From positions 434,001 to 498,000 of the forward strand of contig NZ_CP017259.1 in NCBI RefSeq assembly GCF_001735715.1: DNA of 64,000 bases, given 5' to 3'. The notes beneath the pieces were generated by a model. It saw only the letters and a list, made by a program, of their open reading frames with translations. It was not told the DNA's origin and ran no database searches. The stretch comes from Formosa sp. Hel3_A1_48. GTDB taxonomy: Bacteria; Bacteroidota; Bacteroidia; Flavobacteriales; Flavobacteriaceae. Positions 27,840 to 34,610 of this stretch are shown in pieces (positions within the stretch are counted from its first letter, which is position 1; each line of letters opens with the position of its first letter). The position numbers and the translations under genes were made by a program.

Positions 27840-29327
27840 TTAGTTGTTCTTCAAAAATTCATTTGTTGTCTCAATATGTTTGTCCAGTATTGACCAACTC
27901 TTTTTTTTAAATCTACTCTTCGTTGATTTCTTGTAGATATCATCTCTTATTTCCTTTATAAAATCATCATCAAATGGATCTGAGGGATCTAACTTTTCAA
28001 CCGATAAACCGGGTTTAATACCTGTTTTTTCATACAGTACTTCAAACATCACATTCGTTAGTTCTAACTTATGTTGTTCAGTTGTAATGACACAATCATG
28101 GATTGTAAAAACTGGTGCTACAGAACAGCGTCTATGAAATTCTGGAACCACACAATCCAATATCAGATAACTCTCCACACGCTGCAGAAGTAGGGAGAAA
28201 TTCCTTTTACCTATTCTGTCCATAATCTTTAGAATAAATTGATTTACATAGGGATAAAATTTTTCTAATAACCGAACTCCTTCCACCAATTCTCGATGTT
28301 TTCTATTGTTTTGAAACAATACATACATGATATCCTTTTTGATTGATTTACGTTGAGCATCCGTGGGAGGAACCCCATGTTCCAATTCAAATAAATGTGA
28401 ATAGAAATCTTCTTGAAATGGTGCGTCTCTAAATTTTTGTAATTCGTGATGATCTCTAATTGTTATCTCATCTTTCCCCAAATACTTTCTTTGCTCAAAG
28501 TGCGCAAACATTAATGGAGAAAATAGATATGATATAACATCTTTTATAATTTTATCAGATAATAATGAATTCATTATTTGATGAAATGATAACTCATCAT
28601 TAGATTTAAAGAAGTCATAGTTTAATATACTTGATAATAGATAAACCTGACTACATTTAAGATCTACTTGAACTAATGATTGTTTTTCATAAATTAAATA
28701 CTTTTTAAGTGTTTTGGAAAGATTCGTTAATGTGGAACTATATCTCCAATTGGCTGTAGATTTATTATGCCAATACTGATTGTTTTCAATATCATTTATT
28801 GTCAATAACCAGATTCCAATTTTATTTTTAAGAACCAGTAACTGATTGTCGTTTGCTAATTCTTGACGCAGGGTATCGTATATGTGTTTTACATGATTCT
28901 TGTACTCTTTTTTTATTTCTAAGTTGTAGTTGAAGTAACTATCTAATAACTGAGTTTTAGAGGGTACTGTTTTATGTTCTCTCCTTATGGTTTTTAATAC
29001 CTTATCTGTCTTTTGATATTGATCGTTTAACTTGATTTTATTACACCTCATACCTTTTAAATAATTGACATCTAACTCAACCACATTTTTATCTTTTAAT
29101 AGATCTAAAATCAACTTATAGTCTCTATTTAAGATCATATTGAGTTCTTTTGAACATAATCCGGTGTATCCATTTTTATCAAACTTTTTAATATTTTTAT
29201 GTGTTGCCACAACTCTGGATATCAAATGATATATTTTCTCTTTAACATATTTCTGTCTTCGATTAGAGAGATTCAATTCTTCAATCAGTTCAGGTACGTT
29301 TAAATTATTTGGAACTAAAACTTTCAT
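27840..29327 (-). CDS. Divergent single-subunit (family A-like) polymerase-like protein
   Basis: A 495-residue protein that would usually be called hypothetical. Seen directly: RYSSTLTNL then LVQVDLKCSQVYLL (Asp222) resembles palm motif A (pol I: DYSQIELR); R326, K330, M334, F338 at exact four-residue spacing resemble the pol A helix O (R-x3-K-x3-F-x3-Y); LLLQRVESYLILDCV resembles the segment between motifs B and C; FTIHDCVIT (H410, D411) resembles motif C (VHDE). The order A-B-C and spacing are right. The N-terminal 190 residues are helical and unrecognised; no 3'-5' exonuclease motifs are visible. It lies between xis and a ParB/methyltransferase gene, with 12 and 4 bp spacing. A replication or primer/transcript synthesis role for the element is inference; polymerase-derived but inactive is possible. 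Confidence 0.55.
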   Translation of the reverse strand: MKVLVPNNLNVPELIEELNLSNRRQKYVKEKIYHLISRVVATHKNIKKFDKNGYTGLCSKELNMILNRDYKLILDLLKDKNVVELDVNYLKGMRCNKIKLNDQYQKTDKVLKTIRREHKTVPSKTQLLDSYFNYNLEIKKEYKNHVKHIYDTLRQELANDNQLLVLKNKIGIWLLTINDIENNQYWHNKSTANWRYSSTLTNLSKTLKKYLIYEKQSLVQVDLKCSQVYLLSSILNYDFFKSNDELSFHQIMNSLLSDKIIKDVISYLFSPLMFAHFEQRKYLGKDEITIRDHHELQKFRDAPFQEDFYSHLFELEHGVPPTDAQRKSIKKDIMYVLFQNNRKHRELVEGVRLLEKFYPYVNQFILKIMDRIGKRNFSLLLQRVESYLILDCVVPEFHRRCSVAPVFTIHDCVITTEQHKLELTNVMFEVLYEKTGIKPGLSVEKLDPSDPFDDDFIKEIRDDIYKKSTKSRFKKKSWSILDKHIETTNEFLKNN

Positions 29328-29331
29328 TATT

Positions 29332-30960
29332 TTATGCTGCTACAGTTAGTTCTGCTACTTCCTTGAACTCACTATTGATTACCTCAAAATCTTGGTGGTT
29401 AATCTGTTTGATAGAGTTCTCAAGAACTTTACAACCCACTCTATGGTAGTGAGTTGAAAGTTCGGTACCCAAGTATTGTCTATTCAATAACAATGAGATT
29501 CTACCAGTGGTATTAGCACCCCCAAAAGGATCGTACACCAAATCAGTCTCATCGGTCGTCATTAAAATTGGGATTACTGGAAGTAGCTCAGCCATCAATG
29601 CTGGATGTCCTGTTGGGAAAGCATCGTACGCTGGTTTATTTTTGCCGGTGACACACTTAATCATATGATCTACATCTTGAGCTGCAATGTGGTTGTATAT
29701 CTTCTTATAGGGTTTTGAAAGTGATTTTCTTTTCTTAGATACATTCCCGTTTTTATCCACGTCTTTAGCACCAGTGGTAATCCTTACTTCTTTTTCCTGA
29801 TCCGAATATTTTAATAAATTATATTTTGATTGTGAAGGATCAACTACGAACCATAAAATATATTCAATCTGATTTATCGGTCTTTTTACTTTTTCTCCCT
29901 GTGGATGGGGATTTGGTTTGGACCATATGATACATTCCTTGTATTTAAGTTTTGTGTGTTTTAATATCGATGCTTTTACCAACCCAGGAATATCCATAGC
30001 ACAACCATTAATATAGGTGTCACCAATATTTACAAAAACATTTGAGGTTTCATTAAGGACTCCCTCAACCTTCCCAAAAATCTTTCCAACATTATCCGCA
30101 AACTCTTCAGGTGTTTTTTCGTGACCCAATTCTGAGCTTAAATTATTTTTATCGTAACCACGCAACATGTAGTATGGAATAGATGTGAATAGTGTAGCAA
30201 TCTTTCTTAAGAATGCAGAAACATCTGTAATATCAACACAATTCATTTTAAAAGAAGTTGCCTTATTCGGAATTACAAAAGTGTCTTTGTAATTATTTTG
30301 AAGGTTTTCTTTTTCTTCGATGAATTTATTGACTTGATTAATAGTTAGGTCTCCTTTTGTTAACTGTTCTGTGAATCCATGATTTTTGGTTAAATCAATC
30401 TCTTTTAATTCACTTAGATATTTTTCACAGTCAGATAAACTCCACCCTTTGTTCACAACTCCGTTTAATAACAGATTATTCTCAAAGTCATTTTCGATAA
30501 TTTTATCAAACTGGCGGATTGCCTTGGGAGATTTCCATCGGTAGTTAATTTTTTCTCTGATAATCGCGTAACGATCGTAAGGTTTACCATTATTCCCTTG
30601 ACCTTGTCGTTTTTCAACCGATTTAAAAACCTGTAACACTTCTTTAGTAAGGTCGTTAGCGGTCTTTACTCGATACATATTAAAGGATAAACGTAGGTCG
30701 ATAGATGGTTCTACATCTACAAATTGAACTTTTACTTCTTCCCTACCTAAAGCACTTAGTAACTTAAGTCGGCGATAACCATCAATTAATTGAAAATCTC
30801 TCGAGGTAATTAAAGGTAATAACTGTTCCTTTTCCAAAGAAGATTTTAATTGATTTTCAGAATCATCTGATTGTGATTCATAGAAGTTCTTGAATTCTTC
30901 AACTTTTACGATTTGATCGATTTTAACGACTTCGAATTGTCCTTCCATTGTTTTTTTCAT
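29332..30960 (-). CDS. ParB/Srx-like domain fused to a DNA methyltransferase
   Basis: A 542-residue fusion. Residues about 10-100 form a ParB/sulfiredoxin-type domain with the box LIDGYRRLKLLSALG (58-72). Residues about 235-510 form an N4-cytosine/N6-adenine methyltransferase of the beta-type: TSIPYYMLRGY (259-269) occupies the place of the usual TSPPYxxLRDY motif IV, NVFVNIGDTY (307-316) follows, and YDPFGGANTT (476-485) is the AdoMet-binding motif I. No restriction endonuclease gene is nearby, so it is an orphan methylase, as in many mobile elements. It is the first gene of the three-gene unit with the polymerase-like gene and xis. The SIPY variant may alter activity. Confidence 0.82.
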   Translation of the reverse strand: MKKTMEGQFEVVKIDQIVKVEEFKNFYESQSDDSENQLKSSLEKEQLLPLITSRDFQLIDGYRRLKLLSALGREEVKVQFVDVEPSIDLRLSFNMYRVKTANDLTKEVLQVFKSVEKRQGQGNNGKPYDRYAIIREKINYRWKSPKAIRQFDKIIENDFENNLLLNGVVNKGWSLSDCEKYLSELKEIDLTKNHGFTEQLTKGDLTINQVNKFIEEKENLQNNYKDTFVIPNKATSFKMNCVDITDVSAFLRKIATLFTSIPYYMLRGYDKNNLSSELGHEKTPEEFADNVGKIFGKVEGVLNETSNVFVNIGDTYINGCAMDIPGLVKASILKHTKLKYKECIIWSKPNPHPQGEKVKRPINQIEYILWFVVDPSQSKYNLLKYSDQEKEVRITTGAKDVDKNGNVSKKRKSLSKPYKKIYNHIAAQDVDHMIKCVTGKNKPAYDAFPTGHPALMAELLPVIPILMTTDETDLVYDPFGGANTTGRISLLLNRQYLGTELSTHYHRVGCKVLENSIKQINHQDFEVINSEFKEVAELTVAA

Positions 30961-30982
30961 TGTATAATGATTTTATTATTAT

Positions 30983-31018
30983 ATATAAGTCACTTATATT
31001 CAGTAACATAAGTAATGT
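30983..31018. promoter_or_regulatory. Palindromic operator candidate between divergent genes
   Basis: ATATAAGT-C-ACTTATAT (30,983-30,999) is a perfect 8+1+8 palindrome, followed by a further ATAAGT half-site at 31,008-31,013 inside ACATAAGTAATGT. It lies 22 bp upstream of the methyltransferase start (minus strand) and about 100 bp upstream of the small RHH gene (plus strand). A binding site for the RHH protein is an inference. Confidence 0.55.
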
Positions 31019-31117
31019 ATACACAATTTATTTTTGGAAATCAACCCCCTCAATAAAAAAAATCATTAACTGTCTGACAAATTTTGAATTTCATGATATT
31101 TATAGAGAAACACAGTT

Positions 31118-31285
31118 ATGAAAGAGAAAAAGTCAAAAAGAGTAATCGTTCGAATAACAGAAAGTCAATTCAATAATTTGATGGAGTGCGTTATAGATGA
31201 ACAAATAAAAATTTCAGATATTCTAAGAGAATCTATAGGAGATAAACTTCAAAAACTAAGAAAAGATGATAAAAGGAAAAAATAA
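31118..31285 (+). CDS. 55-residue ribbon-helix-helix protein
   Basis: A short gene, ATG at 31,118 and TAA at 31,283-31,285. The translation begins MKEKKSKRVIVRITESQFNN, a basic beta-strand followed by helix-turn-helix spacing (LMECVIDEQ, ISDILRESIGDKL), the layout of Arc/MetJ or MobC-type RHH DNA-binding proteins. It faces away from the methyltransferase gene across a palindromic region and overlaps the next ORF by 20 bp. Likely an autoregulator of the island's left module or a mobilisation accessory protein; no relaxase is present to support the latter. Confidence 0.65.
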   Translation: MKEKKSKRVIVRITESQFNNLMECVIDEQIKISDILRESIGDKLQKLRKDDKRKK

Positions 31286-31505
31286 TTTAAACTATGAGTA
31301 TTATAACCAATACCTGATCAATTGTGGGGCTAATAATCCACCTAATATGGAGTTATTAAATGATTTTTTTAATGAAAAATTAAATATTCTAACTGAACAC
31401 GAAATAGAACCATTCAATATGATTTTACTGAATGAATTGGTAGTTTTTTGTCGTAATAAATTTGAAAGTTATAAGGCACAAAGCACCCACAGGAATAATT
31501 ATTAA
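31266..31505 (+). CDS. Small hypothetical protein after the RHH gene
   Basis: A 79-residue ORF that starts inside the last codons of the RHH gene (20-bp overlap), suggesting coupling. The product is Asn- and Glu-rich (for example PNMELLNDFFNEKLN), helical in appearance, without membrane segment or recognised domain. Real but unknown is more likely than not because of the coupling and normal codon use. Confidence 0.5.
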   Translation: MIKGKNNLNYEYYNQYLINCGANNPPNMELLNDFFNEKLNILTEHEIEPFNMILLNELVVFCRNKFESYKAQSTHRNNY

Positions 31506-31612
31506 TTCTTGATTGTATCTGCTGAGTACTTGATTTTGAATAACGTAGTAAATTAAATCTAATTGGCACGATTGGTTGGGGTATTGTACTTTTTGTCAAA
31601 TAAGAACCATTT

Positions 31613-32062
31613 TTAATTGTTTTTCAAATAGACCTTTGTGAGAGTTTCTCCCATAGTGTTGCAAAGAATTTCCTGCGGGTGTTGCGCCAATGAGAATTGT
31701 TCCAATTGATCATGGTAGAGTTTAGACTTAGATTCTGATGTAATTAAATAGTAATGGAAATACTCATGGATAACAGTATTGATTAGTTCTCTGCGTATTA
31801 CATTGTTGTTCCTGTAGATGGTAATTGTGTTATTGTAGAAACAATACTCTCCCGCAAGATGAGATTTACCTTCAACTAAAGTCAGTAGTGGTTTTTGTTT
31901 TCGAATTGGATATAAATAGAGGCACCAGTTCAAAACATCCTCTGCCAAATGAAATTGCCAGTCTTCACCGTCACCTGTCAAGAATTTAGTTAGCACAGAT
32001 ATCAGATTTAGAGTGAATAATACCCCAACAACAATAAAGTAAATAGTAAAAAAGGTATCCAT
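31613..32062 (-). CDS. Membrane-anchored small protein with HExxH zinc-peptidase motif
   Basis: A 149-residue protein with one N-terminal membrane helix (residues about 4-27) and the motif VIHEYFHYYL (H99-E100-x2-H103), followed by an Asp/Glu/His-rich segment with QHPQEILCNTMGE that could hold a third zinc ligand (Glu131). This resembles gluzincin or ImmA/SprT-like metallopeptidases, but is very short. The start shares one base with the stop of the serine resolvase, so the two genes are cotranscribed. Possible role: cleaving a repressor of the element, as ImmA does; this is inference. Confidence 0.6.
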   Translation of the reverse strand: MDTFFTIYFIVVGVLFTLNLISVLTKFLTGDGEDWQFHLAEDVLNWCLYLYPIRKQKPLLTLVEGKSHLAGEYCFYNNTITIYRNNNVIRRELINTVIHEYFHYYLITSESKSKLYHDQLEQFSLAQHPQEILCNTMGETLTKVYLKNN

Positions 32063-32667
32063 TATAAATGTCGCTTAACTTTAGTAATAGTATTCACATG
32101 AAGACCCGTAATCTTAGCAACCTCAATATTTTTATATCCTTTTCTGAGTAAGTCTAACGCCTTTTTATTTTGTGGTTTTGATAAAAACTTAATTGGGCCT
32201 TCATTAGATCCAGGTTTTCTTCCAAGATATTTTGTTGGATCTAATTTAGCCAACTCAATACCCTCACGTTGACGTTCTTTTGATAGTTTTCGTTCCATCT
32301 CAGCGACCACTCCAAGAATTGATATTATCATTTTAGAGATTGGATTTTCCTCTTTGTCTTCATTGAGTGTGCATAGACCTTGCGATAAAAAATTTACAGG
32401 GATTCCTCTCTCAGTGGTGTAATGAATAAAATTTATAATATCTCTAAGGTCACGACCGCAACGATCAATTTGCCAAACAGAAATTGACTTGATCAATTGT
32501 CGATCTATTAGGGTTTTTAAGGTTGAACCCTCGGGTCTTTCAAAAATTGGAATGGCTCCCGAACATTTATCTTCGATAACTTTATCAAATTCATTTTCTT
32601 TTACTCTTTGCCGATCCGTTTTTTGATCTACGCTCGAAACTCTTGTATATAATATTGAAATACTCAT
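32062..32667 (-). CDS. Serine recombinase (resolvase/invertase family)
   Basis: A 201-residue small serine recombinase. The catalytic Ser is in ILYTRVSSVDQKTDRQ (residues 5-20), with the conserved Arg segment DRCGRDLRDI and the long helix GVVAEMERKLSKERQREGI; the C-terminus has a helix-turn-helix (KNIEVAKITGLHVNTITKV). Such enzymes resolve multimers or invert segments at res sites, usually located just upstream of the gene; here upstream lies a 330-bp GC-rich non-coding block. It is coupled to the HExxH gene. Confidence 0.92.
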   Translation of the reverse strand: MSISILYTRVSSVDQKTDRQRVKENEFDKVIEDKCSGAIPIFERPEGSTLKTLIDRQLIKSISVWQIDRCGRDLRDIINFIHYTTERGIPVNFLSQGLCTLNEDKEENPISKMIISILGVVAEMERKLSKERQREGIELAKLDPTKYLGRKPGSNEGPIKFLSKPQNKKALDLLRKGYKNIEVAKITGLHVNTITKVKRHL

Positions 32668-32918
32668 AATTCTAAGGTTTACCTATCTATACCCTAAAAT
32701 TATAGCAGCAACACCCCTCATGCCGCATAAAACCTATATTTTATCGCTATGAAAACACTCACAAATGAAAGTGTACGCTATTATTGTGATTAATGGATTT
32801 TGCCGATTAAAATTGGTGAAGGATCATCCCGTGGGGGCCCTCCCTGCAGCATCCCCTGCCGTATCCCCCCTCTATTTAGGGTGAAATCGACTTCTCCAGA
32901 GGGGGTGAATACCCCGCT

Positions 32919-32940
32919 CCAGATTTTTCTGGTTTTTTTT
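32919..32940 (+). terminator. Short hairpin with T8 tail in the non-coding block
   Basis: CCAGA-TTTT-TCTGG followed by eight T on the plus strand. No plus-strand protein gene precedes it, so it would end an unannotated transcript, if used. Confidence 0.5.
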
Positions 32941-32942
32941 GT

Positions 32943-32958
32943 AAAAACTCGAGTTTTT
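32943..32958. repeat. 16-bp perfect palindrome AAAAACTCGAGTTTTT
   Basis: A self-complementary sequence 41 bp past the stop of the DUF2779 gene on the minus strand. It may act as a bidirectional terminator for the minus strand or as a protein-binding site. Confidence 0.5.
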
Positions 32959-32998
32959 AAAAAATAAAATTTTTCAATTTTTTGAAAGAAAATCAGTT

Positions 32999-34477
32999 TT
33001 ATATTAGTAGTAGTTTCTCCAGAATTTTGACCATCGCGAAGGTGTCTAACTTACAGTACTCCAAGAGTTGATTTCTTGTTTCTTCAACATCACCCGCAAA
33101 TGTTCCGTTTACCATCGAAAGAAAAGTATTAGATGCTGTACCTCCTTCTTTAATATCAAGATCATTGTATGAGAGTTCAGGAACCAGTGCAGGTAGAACG
33201 TACTTTATTGAATAACTTCCTTTCATTTCGGGGGTATAGTACCATTTCTGTTGGAACGGAATCATTAGATCTTTCAGACGATTTACAATCCCTAACAACT
33301 CATTAGAAAACTCAGGGAATACATCGATTAGATCATTTAGTTTCCCTCTCTCAAAACCAATATTGTAGACTAATATGTCTCCACTGGTACCACAGTCCTC
33401 AATGAGTTGTTCTATGAACCCAATTCTTGGATCTTGAGATGGATCTGCAAGATATTCTCTGTGTTCTATTACTGAGGTTAAAGTCTCTTGAATGTGAAGT
33501 GAATACTGAAATACTAATTGTTGGTATGGTCTACTACCATTATATTTTGGAACTGCGGGACCAATTGTTTCAAAATCTAAAAAGTATAAAGGATAAATTA
33601 ATCCATTTGTGAAGTTTCTTATCTCTTCAATATCAATATGAGTGGTCCCATTAACTTCTGATTGAACCTGTAACAATTGATTTGGATTCAGGTCTGTTTG
33701 ACTTAAATCAATATCATCTAATGTGATTACTCCCTGGTTGTATAAATCAAATTTCTTGTCTTTGTTTAGTCTTGAAATATTAAAAACTGAATAGTCAGGA
33801 ATGTGTTTCCAACAGGTTCCCTTAAAATCACAATCGTAAGGATCAGAACAATGAGGACCAATATCTACATTTGGAATTTCAGAACTCTCAATCACATTTT
33901 TGAGTCTTCTGACTTCATTTGGTATTCGTGGGAGAAACTCTAAAACTTGATCGTACACTGATTCAATGGTAAACAATTGATGTATATCTAATTCTCCCTC
34001 TCTCGTGTATTGGTTATTAATATGAACAATCGATATGTCTTTTAAATCAACTCCAGAATTTGTGATGGTATGATATTGTATGGCAGCATCCTTGATATAG
34101 GTCTCCGAAACCTTAGTAGAACTTTTTACCTCGTACGCTTTCCAACCATCATTATCTTTGACCAATATATCTAATGCAGCAAGAACGTTGTTGTACAGGA
34201 ATGTTGCTTCATAAATTATTGACTCCCCTTGAGAAATAAACTTCTGTGTTTTCCTCACCGATTCAAACATTTTAAAATGATTTTCAGGAGACGCATCAGC
34301 ACCATTGGGAAATAGTTCTTGTGCCAATAAACCAATATTGGTTCCTTGGTCGAACACCGCTTGTAGTGATGAAGGTGTAGGATCTTTTAATCTATATTGA
34401 TGCTTATAGAGATACAATGACTTTTCACATTGAAGTCCACGAATAAATGTTGATTTGGAGAGTCTACTTTTTGACAT
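32999..34477 (-). CDS. DUF2779 protein: Cas4-like nuclease domain plus DEDD exonuclease domain
   Basis: A 492-residue protein of the DUF2779 family. The N-terminal half looks like a RecB/Cas4-type PD-(D/E)xK nuclease: D103 in ALDILV, E116-V-K118 in AYEVKSS, and cysteines C17, C210, C216, C222 (CSDPYDCDFKGTCW) placed as in the Cas4/AddB iron-sulfur cluster. The C-terminal half has DnaQ-like DEDD motifs: LDFET (D301, E303), VYNIGFERGKL near residue 372, and EYCKLDTFAM near residue 477. It is probably a DNA-processing nuclease. It is transcribed divergently from the Argonaute gene and convergent with nothing. Function in the island (repair, defence or replication) is inference. Confidence 0.8.
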   Translation of the reverse strand: MSKSRLSKSTFIRGLQCEKSLYLYKHQYRLKDPTPSSLQAVFDQGTNIGLLAQELFPNGADASPENHFKMFESVRKTQKFISQGESIIYEATFLYNNVLAALDILVKDNDGWKAYEVKSSTKVSETYIKDAAIQYHTITNSGVDLKDISIVHINNQYTREGELDIHQLFTIESVYDQVLEFLPRIPNEVRRLKNVIESSEIPNVDIGPHCSDPYDCDFKGTCWKHIPDYSVFNISRLNKDKKFDLYNQGVITLDDIDLSQTDLNPNQLLQVQSEVNGTTHIDIEEIRNFTNGLIYPLYFLDFETIGPAVPKYNGSRPYQQLVFQYSLHIQETLTSVIEHREYLADPSQDPRIGFIEQLIEDCGTSGDILVYNIGFERGKLNDLIDVFPEFSNELLGIVNRLKDLMIPFQQKWYYTPEMKGSYSIKYVLPALVPELSYNDLDIKEGGTASNTFLSMVNGTFAGDVEETRNQLLEYCKLDTFAMVKILEKLLLI

Positions 34478-34480
34478 TAT

Positions 34481-34600
34481 TTATATTAGAGATAACAAAT
34501 TATAAAGTCTTAAAAACTCCTCCCATTCTTGTTTATTAATATTTTCGGGTTTATAAATCTTAAATGACACAGACGGTTCTAAATCTTTCATTCGAACCAT
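34481..34600 (-). pseudogene. Short C-terminal-looking fragment upstream of DUF2779 gene
   Basis: An open frame ending at 34,481, 3 bp before the DUF2779 start. The last 36 residues (MKDLEPSVSFKIYKPENIN... ending LYNLLSLI) look protein-like, whereas the reading upstream of about 34,600 is antisense to the Argonaute. It may be the surviving 3' end of a gene cut when the Argonaute/metal module joined the island, or a tiny coupled gene. Low certainty. Confidence 0.35.
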
Positions 34601-34610
34601 TACTCGTGAC

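Larger units (their letters stand above)
32668..32998. other. 331-bp non-coding block with GC-rich core (candidate res/origin or small RNA)
   Basis: No ORF is convincing here. The centre (about 32,825-32,925) is strikingly GC-rich in an AT-rich island, with GGGGGCCCTCCC, ATCCCCTGCC and ATCCCCCC runs. CCCCCTCT (32,866-32,873) and AGAGGGGG (32,898-32,905) form an 8-bp inverted repeat with a 24-bp loop. It is upstream of the resolvase and downstream of the DUF2779 gene. A resolvase res site, a replication or transfer origin, or a plus-strand small RNA ending at the 32,919 hairpin are all possible. Confidence 0.5.

Noticed and set aside
31414-31599. Minus-strand 61-codon ORF
   Set aside because: Overlaps the better-supported plus-strand 79-residue ORF, and its translation looks random.
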